Assembly (NCBI GenBank): GCA_016193045.1
Contig: JACPSW010000005.1
Location: 1 to 32,377, forward strand
DNA length: 32,377 nt
Direction of reading: 5' to 3'
DNA from: Candidatus Rokuibacteriota bacterium
Lineage (GTDB): Bacteria; Methylomirabilota; Methylomirabilia; Rokubacteriales; CSP1-6
Of this stretch, positions 20,620-27,587 are shown piece after piece (the stretch's first letter is position 1; each line of letters starts with the position of its first letter). The notes below the pieces were generated by a model that saw only the letters and a list, made by a program, of their open reading frames with translations, was not told the DNA's origin and ran no database searches. The translations under genes were made by a program, and so were the position numbers.

Positions 20620-22020
20620 TCAGTCCCGATCCGTCCCGCCGCCTGGGCCGTTGCCGTCCAGCGCCCGCAGGAAGCGCTCCATGATGCCCTGGCTCACGAC
20701 CTCTGCGGAGACCTGTCCCAGCTCCGCGCGCCACTCCGCGAGCCGGATCACTGCCTTCGCCATTGCGCGGTGGCCGCCCGCCGCTCCCAGGTCCCCGAAC
20801 GCGGCGCGCACCACGTCCCCCGCGCTCTTCACGTACCCCACGTTCCGCACCGAGATGTGCACCTCCGCGTTGACGATCCCCGACACCACCGACCACTCCA
20901 CCCCGTCCACCTGGAGGCAGAGGTCGGCGAACTGGGGAACCAGGTCCACGTACGGGAGGGATCCCAGGTGGGAGAAGAGAACGCCCCGGATGAGCTGGCG
21001 GTGAGCGAGCCCGTGGGCCAGCGCGTCCAGCGCCTCCTGCGGCATCTCCGGCCGCTCGATCCGACGGAGCCAGCTGTGGTTGGCCAGGGGATAGAGAGAG
21101 GCGAACGCGTCCATGTCGGCGCGCGTCCCGCCGCGCTCCAGGTGGAGCGTGTCCGACTTGATGCCGTACAGCAGCGCCGTGGCGAGCCGCTGGGAGATCT
21201 TCACCTCCGCGGCCCGCAGATACTCCGTCAGGATGGTGGACGTCGCGCCGTAGGCCGGGCGGATGTCCTTCAGCAGCGCCCGGACCGTCCGGTCCTCGGG
21301 ATGATGGTCGATCACGAGATCCACCTGCTCGAAGCGCTCCTGGAAAAAGCCGGGCTGGACGTCCACCATGGCCACGCGGTCGTACTCGTCCAGGGCCCGG
21401 GCGTGAATCTCCTCCACCTCGATGTCCAGGATGCGACACATGGTGCGGTTCTCGGGCCGCGTGATCGTGCCGAAGGTCGCGATGGGGGCGGAGCCGCGGT
21501 TGCGGCCCAGGAGCGTGCGGAGCCCCAGCGCGGAGGCGATGGCGTCGGGGTCCGGGTCGTCCTGCATCATGATGAGCACCCGCTCGGCCGGCGCGAAGTG
21601 CTGGCGGACCCGCTCGACGCGCGCGCGGAGCGCGGCGCGCTCGAGCTCGGGCTGGATCACCCGCTCCCCGAAGGCCGAGAGGGACAGCGAGGTCGCCCCG
21701 GCGGGGAGGCCGGCCGGCTCCTCCTCATCCCGGAGCACCAGGACGGGGGCCTGGGGGGCGACCGCCCGCAGGGCCGCCAGGATCTTCGTCAGGCGCTCCG
21801 CGGGCGCCGCGACGAGGACCGCTTCGCGGCCCGTCCGGAAGGCGCGCCGGTAGATGGCCGGCTCGTCCAGGTTTCCCGAGAGGGCCTGGCCTCCGCTCCG
21901 GGCGATCCGCGTCCGCACCCCGGCGTCCGCCACGAGGTAGAGGGGGGGATCCCCCGCCAGCGTCGTGCCGCCCAGGAGGTGGTGCAGGAAGTCGTCGGGG
22001 CAAATCAGCACATACCGCAT
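20620..22020 (-). CDS. DHH-family phosphoesterase with N-terminal Rossmann-like domain
   Basis: A 466-residue protein. Residues 1-120 look like a TrkA-N/Rossmann-type domain (MRYVLICPDDFLHHLLGGTT, AVLVAAPAERLTKILAALRA). The DHH domain follows with metal ligands in MMQDDPDPDAIASALGL, VAMVDVQPG and LVIDHHPED. DHHA1 is recognised by NAEVHISVRNVG and AAGGHRAMAKAVI. Relatives degrade short oligonucleotides (nanoRNase), PAP or cyclic di-AMP. The first motif has QDD where the family usually has HxN, which may change metal binding. It lies 4 nt upstream of the lapA-like gene. Enzymatic specificity cannot be told here. Confidence 0.85.
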   Translation of the reverse strand: MRYVLICPDDFLHHLLGGTTLAGDPPLYLVADAGVRTRIARSGGQALSGNLDEPAIYRRAFRTGREAVLVAAPAERLTKILAALRAVAPQAPVLVLRDEEEPAGLPAGATSLSLSAFGERVIQPELERAALRARVERVRQHFAPAERVLIMMQDDPDPDAIASALGLRTLLGRNRGSAPIATFGTITRPENRTMCRILDIEVEEIHARALDEYDRVAMVDVQPGFFQERFEQVDLVIDHHPEDRTVRALLKDIRPAYGATSTILTEYLRAAEVKISQRLATALLYGIKSDTLHLERGGTRADMDAFASLYPLANHSWLRRIERPEMPQEALDALAHGLAHRQLIRGVLFSHLGSLPYVDLVPQFADLCLQVDGVEWSVVSGIVNAEVHISVRNVGYVKSAGDVVRAAFGDLGAAGGHRAMAKAVIRLAEWRAELGQVSAEVVSQGIMERFLRALDGNGPGGGTDRD

Positions 22021-22079
22021 GGGATGGCCTCGGCCCGGAAAATCAATTCTACTCCCGGGGCCGAGCCGCGGCGAAACTT

Positions 22080-22496
22080 TCAGCCGCGGCGCGAGCGGCG
22101 GAACGCCTCGCGCCCCGCCGTGACCCCGGCCCGCAGGCCCCGGGACAGGACGCGGGCCTCCGCCGCCGATGCGCGCACGATTTCGCGGCCCTGGGAGAGC
22201 GAGCGCTGGAGCGTCGGCTCCACCGAGCGCATGAGCTTCTCAACGCGTCGGCGCCCGGTCTGAAGCGCCTCGCTCACGCGTTCCCGGGAGGCTCGGAGGG
22301 CGGCCTCGACGCGCGCGACCTGGCTCGCGGCGTTCTTCTCCAGCCGCGCCAGGCGGACGCGGGCCAGGCCGCGCGCCTGACGCGTCTGGCCCTGGAGGAC
22401 CTTGAGCTGGCCCTCGAGCTTCAGGAGCCGGCCCTCGAGCTCCTTGATCTTCCCGCGGGCCTGATCGATTCTTCCTCCTCGCGTTCCTCCGGCCAT
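22080..22496 (-). CDS. Basic coiled-coil protein, hypothetical
   Basis: A 138-residue protein almost entirely helical, with heptad-like Leu and Ala: IDQARGKIKELEGRLLKLEG, QLKVLQGQTRQARG, then Arg-rich helices to the end. It has no Cys and no membrane segment. The basic, Ala-rich composition resembles phasin- or nucleoid-associated-like proteins, but this is only a resemblance. It follows the lyase gene by 13 nt with a GGAGC ribosome site (complement of 22501-22505) before its ATG. It may be real and co-transcribed with that gene. Confidence 0.6.
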   Translation of the reverse strand: MAGGTRGGRIDQARGKIKELEGRLLKLEGQLKVLQGQTRQARGLARVRLARLEKNAASQVARVEAALRASRERVSEALQTGRRRVEKLMRSVEPTLQRSLSQGREIVRASAAEARVLSRGLRAGVTAGREAFRRSRRG

Positions 22497-22509
22497 AAGA
22501 CGGCTCCTT

Positions 22510-23985
22510 TCAGACGTGTTTTCTAAAGGCTCTGAACGCCGGGGTCCTCTGAATGGTCCGGCGGAGCCTCACGTCCAATCGCTGCGGACCGGTCAGGGCC
22601 CCGGGCGCCAGCAGCCGGTCCAGCACCGCTGCGTCGACGAGGCCCCGGGCCAGGATCACGTCGCGCAGGGGTCGTCGGCGCCCCATCGCCTCCTTCACCA
22701 GGGCGGCGGTGACATCGTACCCCAGGTAGGGGGAAAGAGCGGTAGCCTGAATCAGGCTTCCCTCCACGAGTGCGTGGGCCCGCCGGCGGTCCACCCGGAG
22801 CCCTTCCACGCACCGGGCGCGCAACAGCCGGACCGCGTTGGTGAGGAGCTCGAGGCTCCACCAGAGGTCGAAGGCGATCAGCGGCGTCATGACGTTCAGC
22901 TCGAGCTCGCCGGCCTCGGACGCCCGCGCGATGCTCGCGTCGTTGCCCATGACCTGAAAGCATACCATCTGCACTGCCTCGGGGACCGAGGGGTTGATTT
23001 TCCCCGGCATGATGGAGGACCCGGGCTCGACCGGGGGCAGCCTCAGCTCCCCCAGGCCGGTGTGGGGGCCTGAGGCCAGGAGTCGGAGGTCGAAGCCGAT
23101 CTTGGAAAGCGTGAGCGCCACTTCTCGGAGGGCGGCCGAGCAGCCCGCGAGCGGGGCCATGTTCCACGCGGTCTCCACCGGGCTCCGCGCCCGACGGAGC
23201 GGCAGCCGCGCCGCCCGGGCCAGCGTCCGCGTCACCAGCCGCCCGAAGAGCGGGTGCGCGGTGATCCCCGTCCCCACGGCCGTCCCCCCGAGGCCGATCT
23301 CGAGCAACTCCCCGCGGCAGCGGTCGAGACCGCGACGGGCCCGCCGGAGCGCCTCGGCGTAGCCCGCGAATACCTGGCCGAACGTGATCGGCACCGCGTC
23401 CTGGAGATGGGTGCGTCCCGGCTTCACGACCTGCGCCCCCGCCCGCGCCTGGGTCCCGAACGCCCGCTCCAGCCGGCCCAGTTCCTCGCGGAGCGGTCCC
23501 AGGAGTTGAAGCGCCGTCAGGCGGACGGCGGTGGGGGTGACGTCGTTGGAGGACTGGCCCAGGTTCACGTGGTTGTTCGGATGGATCGGGTCGTAGACAC
23601 CACGCCGGCCGCCGAGCCGCTCGTTGGCCAGGTTGGCGATGACCTCGTTCGCGTTCATATGGTGCGGCGTCCCCGCGCCCGCCTGGAAGACGTCGAGGAC
23701 GAATGCCTCGTCGGCCCGGTTGGCTCGCACCTGCTCCGCGGCCCACTCGATGGCGCGGGCGAGACGGGGCGGGAGGAGGCCGAGCCGGCGGTTGGTCGTG
23801 GCGGCGGCCTTCTTGATCGTGCCGAGGGAGCGGATGAACGCGGGGTGGGCGCGGAGCCCGCTCAGACTGAAGGTCTCTCGCGCCCGCTGGGTGAAGATCC
23901 CGTAGAGCGCGGCGGCCGGCACCGCCTTCCGGCCGAGGCTGTCCCGCTCGATGCGGGTGCGGCCCCGGGCGCCCCGTCGCTTCAA
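22510..23985 (-). CDS. aspA: Aspartase/fumarase superfamily lyase
   Basis: A 491-residue protein with all superfamily signatures: IERDSLGRKAVPAAALYGI near the start, MNANEVIANLA, LGQSSNDVTPTAVRL, KPGRTHLQDAVPITFGQ, and the catalytic loop GSSIMPGKINPSVPEAV. The N-terminus with AALYGIFTQRA favours aspartate ammonia-lyase or a related enzyme over fumarase C. It would reversibly eliminate ammonia from aspartate to give fumarate, or do an analogous reaction. The TTG start overlaps the stop of a 24-residue ORF (TTGA). Subfamily assignment needs a tree. Confidence 0.8.
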   Translation of the reverse strand: MKRRGARGRTRIERDSLGRKAVPAAALYGIFTQRARETFSLSGLRAHPAFIRSLGTIKKAAATTNRRLGLLPPRLARAIEWAAEQVRANRADEAFVLDVFQAGAGTPHHMNANEVIANLANERLGGRRGVYDPIHPNNHVNLGQSSNDVTPTAVRLTALQLLGPLREELGRLERAFGTQARAGAQVVKPGRTHLQDAVPITFGQVFAGYAEALRRARRGLDRCRGELLEIGLGGTAVGTGITAHPLFGRLVTRTLARAARLPLRRARSPVETAWNMAPLAGCSAALREVALTLSKIGFDLRLLASGPHTGLGELRLPPVEPGSSIMPGKINPSVPEAVQMVCFQVMGNDASIARASEAGELELNVMTPLIAFDLWWSLELLTNAVRLLRARCVEGLRVDRRRAHALVEGSLIQATALSPYLGYDVTAALVKEAMGRRRPLRDVILARGLVDAAVLDRLLAPGALTGPQRLDVRLRRTIQRTPAFRAFRKHV

Positions 23986-24056
23986 GGCCGCCCGTCGAGG
24001 GCCTTCGCCCCGAGCCAGACGATGGCCAGGCCGAGCAGGAGCTTGCCGAGTCCCAC
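23982..24056 (-). CDS. Possible 24-residue membrane peptide coupled to the lyase
   Basis: GTG start, then GLGKLLLGLAIVWLGAKALD followed by GRP. One transmembrane helix. Its stop overlaps the TTG start of the lyase. The AGGGGGG stretch lies too close to the GTG for a normal ribosome site, so translation is uncertain. Confidence 0.3.
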   Translation of the reverse strand: MGLGKLLLGLAIVWLGAKALDGRP

Positions 24057-24075
24057 CCCCCTAGCTTACTTCATC

Positions 24076-24261
24076 CTACATCGAGGGAACCAGGCCGCTC
24101 AGTCGCTCGACGAGCGCCTGGGCGATCTCCTCCTGCTGTCTCAGCTGGGCCCTGAAGCTGCGGCTGTCGGTTCGCGCGATCTCGACGCGGAGATTGTCCA
24201 GGTAGATCCTGAGCGCTTGCATCAGGAACTCGTGCTCTTCGCGGCTCAGCGTCAGGGTCAT
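24076..24261 (-). CDS. Small helical protein, hypothetical
   Basis: A 61-residue protein: MTLTLSREEHEFLMQALRIY, LDNLRVEIARTDSRSFRAQL, RQQEEIAQALVERLSGLVPS and M. It is entirely helical, probably a two-helix coiled coil. The family is unknown to me. Strong amphipathic periodicity and low Gly/Pro content suggest a real protein. AAGGGGGCAC lies just upstream of the ATG, a possible ribosome site. Confidence 0.6.
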   Translation of the reverse strand: MTLTLSREEHEFLMQALRIYLDNLRVEIARTDSRSFRAQLRQQEEIAQALVERLSGLVPSM

Positions 24262-24356
24262 AGACGTGCCCCCTTAGGCTGCATTATTCACGAACCACCG
24301 TCGAGTGTAGCGGGCGGGGCCTGTCGCAGGGCGCAGCCCCCGTGGGTCCGGCTCCG

Positions 24357-24509
24357 TCACCCACTCGCCCGAACGCCGCGCTGCGCGCGGCGGACGGGAC
24401 GAGGGGGGCCCACTGCGCGCGGCCCCGTGGGGGCTGCACTCGCCATCATGACGAGGGCCACGAGCAGGCCCGCGTATGGCTTCTCCCTCTGTGGCGTGTT
24501 CTCTTGCAT
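24357..24509 (-). CDS. Small single-TM protein, hypothetical
   Basis: A 50-residue ORF starting MQENTPQREKPYAGLLVALV then MMASAAPTGP and a basic Arg-rich tail. A GGAGG ribosome site lies 7 nt before the ATG. It could be a short inner-membrane protein, or a signal-peptide fragment of a decayed gene. The region from 24284 to 24560 holds nothing else I can support. Confidence 0.4.
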   Translation of the reverse strand: MQENTPQREKPYAGLLVALVMMASAAPTGPRAVGPPRPVRRAQRGVRASG

Positions 24510-24586
24510 GGTGAAATCCTCCGTCCAGTTTGCAGACCTCGAACACGAGATCAGCGAAGACGATGATCAGGAGGACCGGACGGAGG

Positions 24587-24898
24587 TCAGGCCGGCTCGG
24601 TGGGGCTCTGCGGGGATCGGTCGGCGGTAGGGTCGCGGCGGGGCAACAGCGGGATGAGTTCCGGGAGGCTCAGGCTCCGCTGGAGATCCGTTGGCACCTT
24701 CTCGGCGGGCCGGCGCAGGTCGACGGCCGGACGGAGCGGCTCCACCTGCGGGAGGAACGCGAACCCCTGTGCCTGGACGGGCTGGACGCGGAGCGCCACC
24801 ACCGATTCGTCGGCGTTGAACCGGAACGCGCCCGCAGAGAAAATGGCCAGGTCCATGACCACATGACCTACGAGGAACAGGATGAACAGCCGCCTCAT
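24587..24898 (-). CDS. Small membrane-anchored or exported protein, hypothetical
   Basis: A 103-residue protein starting MRRLFILFLVGHVVMDLAIF then SAGAFRFNADESVVALRVQP. The first 25 residues form a signal peptide or anchor. The rest is Pro- and Arg-rich (PLRPAVDLRRPAEKVPTDLQ, LPRRDPTADRSPQSPTEPA) and probably disordered. GAGG lies just upstream of the ATG. It is divergent from the DUF5752 gene, with 18 nt between the two starts. I do not recognise a family. Confidence 0.55.
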   Translation of the reverse strand: MRRLFILFLVGHVVMDLAIFSAGAFRFNADESVVALRVQPVQAQGFAFLPQVEPLRPAVDLRRPAEKVPTDLQRSLSLPELIPLLPRRDPTADRSPQSPTEPA

Positions 24899-24904
24899 GG
24901 CCTC

Positions 24905-24910
24905 TATAAT
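24905..24910 (+). promoter_or_regulatory. -10 box placed for leaderless transcription
   Basis: TATAAT followed by only six bases and then the ATG at 24917. The start would fall at or beside the A of ATG. The -35 region (around 24881-24887) is poor. No ribosome site precedes the ATG. Confidence 0.5.
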
Positions 24911-24916
24911 AGCTCA

Positions 24917-25597
24917 ATGGACATGGCGCAGCCAGCCCCCTTCGTGTTCTTCGGGTGCGTCGAGCTCAGGGAGCTCCTGGGCCTGCGCGCCCGGGACGAG
25001 CGGGAGCTGATGGAGCAACTGGAGCGCGCCCCCCTGGGGGCGGTGTATTATCACACCCACAGCGTCTTCCTCCGGCACTATCAGGTTACGGGCGCCTATC
25101 CCAATGACTTCGCCAACTGGGTCGCCGCCCAGGTCCGGGACCAGGTCCTTGGCGAGCGCCTGGCCGTCGTGGACCCGTTCGCGTTCGGCAGCCTGGAGGC
25201 GCTGCGGGACGAGCTGGTGTCCATCATCGACCACCACATCGCGACGCTCCATCCCGTCCCCCGGGTCGTCTTCGGGGACCCGTTCTTCTTCGTCCAGTCC
25301 CACGTGATCGAGGTTCCCACCGGGCTCGAGGCGCGGACCCTTGGGGAGTTCCGGCGGTGCCTGGCCGAAGTGGACGCCAGCTCGATCTACTTCCACGCGC
25401 TCGAATCGAAGGTCCGCCGCGGGCATCCGCGCGGGGATTTCGCCGACTGGCTCGGGGAGGCCCGCGGACGAGAGTCGCTGGCCGAGGAGATCGCGCGGAT
25501 CAACCCCTACCTGGGGGGCCTGGAGGAGATCCGCCTCCGGATCCTCCGGCTCGTCGACGCCGCGCTGGGAGAGGAGGCGCAAGGCGGTGGCCCCTAG
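24917..25597 (+). CDS. DUF5752 family protein
   Basis: A 226-residue protein starting MDMAQPAPFVFFGCVELREL. Two similar halves can be seen: YYHTHSVFLRHYQVTGAYPN, then DFANWVA; and IYFHALESKVRRGHPRGDFA, then DWLGE. These (Y/F)HxxxxxFR-like repeats mark DUF5752. The family lacks an assigned function that I know of, but here it sits next to a TreT-type glycosyltransferase and overlaps it by 11 nt, so it probably helps trehalose or glucoside metabolism. It is preceded by TATAAT only 6 nt before the ATG. Confidence 0.75.
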   Translation: MDMAQPAPFVFFGCVELRELLGLRARDERELMEQLERAPLGAVYYHTHSVFLRHYQVTGAYPNDFANWVAAQVRDQVLGERLAVVDPFAFGSLEALRDELVSIIDHHIATLHPVPRVVFGDPFFFVQSHVIEVPTGLEARTLGEFRRCLAEVDASSIYFHALESKVRRGHPRGDFADWLGEARGRESLAEEIARINPYLGGLEEIRLRILRLVDAALGEEAQGGGP

Positions 25598-26795
25598 CAC
25601 CCTCACCATCGAGGACTATCGTGAGGTGGCCCCGAAGGGGGCCGTCGATTTCCTGCTCCGGCTGGCGGAGCGAGCCCGGGGGCGGCGCTTTCTCCACGTG
25701 AACTCGACACGCGTCGGTGGGGGCGTGGCCGAGATCCTCAGCCGGCTCGTGCCCATCATGGGCGACCTCGGAATCAAGACCGCCTGGGAGGTTATCGAGG
25801 GGGACCCCGAGTTCTTCGCCACCACCAAGGCGTTCCACAACGCCCTCCAGGGTACCGAGCAGGTGTTCACCGAGGCCCTCCTGGAGCATTACCTCGAGGT
25901 GAACCGGGCCAACGCCGAGCGCCTCAGGCCGGCGGGGGACCTCGTGCTCATCCACGACCCTCAGCCGGCGGCGATGATCGAGTCCCGCCCGCCCGAGGGG
26001 AGGTGGGCCTGGCGCTGTCACATCGACCTCTCGACTCCCCAGCGCCGCCCCTGGGCGTTCTTGCGCCGCTACGTGCTCCGGTACGACGCCGCCGTCTTTT
26101 CCCTTCCTGCGTTCGCCCAGTGGCTCCCGATCCCCCAGTTCCTCGTCTATCCCTCCATCGACCCGCTCGCGGAGAAGAACCGGCGGATGACCAAGAGCGA
26201 GATCGCGAAGACCCTCGGCGCCCTCCAGGTTCCCGACGATAAGCCGATTCTCCTGCAGGTCTCCCGCTTCGATCGCTTCAAAGATCCGATCGGGGTCATC
26301 AACGCCTACCGGATGGTGAAGCGGTATCACGACGTCCGGCTGGTGCTGGCCGGAGGTGGCGCGACGGACGATCCCGAGGGGGCGCAGGTACTCGCGGAGG
26401 TGCGTGAGGCGGCTGGGCGCGACCCCGACATCCTCGTGCTCGACCTGCCGTCGAACGCGCACCTCCAAATCAACGCCCTCCAGCGCGCCGCGGCGATCGT
26501 CGTCCAGAAGTCCACCCGGGAGGGGTTCGGTCTCACGGTGGCCGAGGCGATGTGGAAGGGGAAGCCCGTCGTGGGAGGAGCCACGGGGGGCATCACCGTG
26601 CAGATCCTCTACGGGGTGACGGGCTACACCGTGAACTCGGTGGAGGGCGCCGCCTACCGGATTCGCTATCTGCTGAGCAACCCCGCCCTCATGCGGAAGA
26701 TGGGGGAGGCCGGGCGCGAGCACGTGCGGCGGAATTTCCTCATCACCCGCCACCTCCGGGACTATCTCTCGCTCCTGGTTCACCTCACCGGCTGA
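25587..26795 (+). CDS. treT: Trehalose synthase TreT-type GT4 glycosyltransferase
   Basis: A 402-residue GT-B fold enzyme starting at the GTG at 25587. N-terminal signatures FLHVNSTRVGGGVAEILSRL, PIMGDLGIKTAWEVIEGDPE and LIHDPQPAAMIESRP are those of TreT/trehalose glycosyltransferring synthase. The C-terminal domain has LLQVSRFDRFKDPIGVINAY and the E-x7-E region STREGFGLTVAEAMWKGKP. It makes trehalose directly from a nucleotide-activated glucose and glucose, reversibly. It overlaps the DUF5752 gene by 11 nt and converges on otsB with an 11-nt overlap. The cell thus has two trehalose routes side by side. Confidence 0.88.
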   Translation: MAPSTLTIEDYREVAPKGAVDFLLRLAERARGRRFLHVNSTRVGGGVAEILSRLVPIMGDLGIKTAWEVIEGDPEFFATTKAFHNALQGTEQVFTEALLEHYLEVNRANAERLRPAGDLVLIHDPQPAAMIESRPPEGRWAWRCHIDLSTPQRRPWAFLRRYVLRYDAAVFSLPAFAQWLPIPQFLVYPSIDPLAEKNRRMTKSEIAKTLGALQVPDDKPILLQVSRFDRFKDPIGVINAYRMVKRYHDVRLVLAGGGATDDPEGAQVLAEVREAAGRDPDILVLDLPSNAHLQINALQRAAAIVVQKSTREGFGLTVAEAMWKGKPVVGGATGGITVQILYGVTGYTVNSVEGAAYRIRYLLSNPALMRKMGEAGREHVRRNFLITRHLRDYLSLLVHLTG

Positions 26796-27570
26796 CGTCC
26801 GCGCCCTCCAGCGCATCGGCCAGCCAGGCGAGGAGTTTTTCCACCGCTGCCGGTCCGCCGAGCCGATAGGCTGCCCGCGTCCGGCGGCGCCCCACGGCCA
26901 CGCACACGGCCCGACCCCGGAGCGCCCGGAACGCCTCCTCGTCGGTTTCGTCGTCGCCGAGGTAGACCGTCAGAGGCGCGCGCCCCTCGAGGGATTTGGC
27001 CAGCAGGTCCCGCATCAACCGAACGGCTTTCCCCTTTCCCCAGGCGAGATGGGGCCTCAGCTCCAGGACCTTCTTGCCGGCCAGCACCTCCAGGGCGGGC
27101 GCGCGCGTGACGATCTCGCGCACGATGCTCCGCAGGGTGGGGACGATCCGAGGGTCCGCCAGACGGTAGTGAAGGCTCACGGTCAATCCCTTGGGCTCCA
27201 CGAGGACGCCGCTGTACCGGGAAGTCTTCCGTCTGAGCCGGTGGGTCACCCGCTGGAGCAGCGGTGACAGCGCCACCGCCCGGGGATGCCGGAAGCGGAC
27301 GGCCCGCCAGGCGATCTCGAGCCCGTGGCACCCGGCGTAGGCGGCATCGGGCACCCGGACGAGTCGCCTGAGCGTGGGGAGACTCCGCCCCGAAACTATC
27401 CCGACACGGGCGCGCGCGTGGCGGGCGAGGCGGACGAGGATTCGGCGGGCGCGCTGTGAGAGACGGGCGGCCCGGGGGCGATCCACGATCGGCGCGAGGG
27501 TGCCGTCGAGATCCGTGAGGAGGATGAGCCCGCGGCGGCGGGCCTCCATCAGGCGGCGGCGGAGGGTCAC
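26785..27570 (-). CDS. otsB: Trehalose-6-phosphate phosphatase OtsB
   Basis: A 261-residue HAD-superfamily phosphatase. Motif I is LLTDLDGTLAPIVD with the nucleophile Asp, motif II VGIVSGRSL, and motif IV VYLGDDETDEEAF. CHGLEIAWRAV and VEPKGLTVSLHYRLA are typical of OtsB. It removes phosphate from trehalose-6-phosphate made by the OtsA next door. The GTG at 27570 is chosen since GGAG lies just upstream and the ATG at 27549 has no ribosome site. It starts 17 nt after the otsA stop, so the two form an operon. A longer open frame to 27993 belongs to the otsA region in another frame. Confidence 0.9.
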   Translation of the reverse strand: MTLRRRLMEARRRGLILLTDLDGTLAPIVDRPRAARLSQRARRILVRLARHARARVGIVSGRSLPTLRRLVRVPDAAYAGCHGLEIAWRAVRFRHPRAVALSPLLQRVTHRLRRKTSRYSGVLVEPKGLTVSLHYRLADPRIVPTLRSIVREIVTRAPALEVLAGKKVLELRPHLAWGKGKAVRLMRDLLAKSLEGRAPLTVYLGDDETDEEAFRALRGRAVCVAVGRRRTRAAYRLGGPAAVEKLLAWLADALEGADVSR

Positions 27571-27587
27571 GGGACTCCGGCCGTGCG

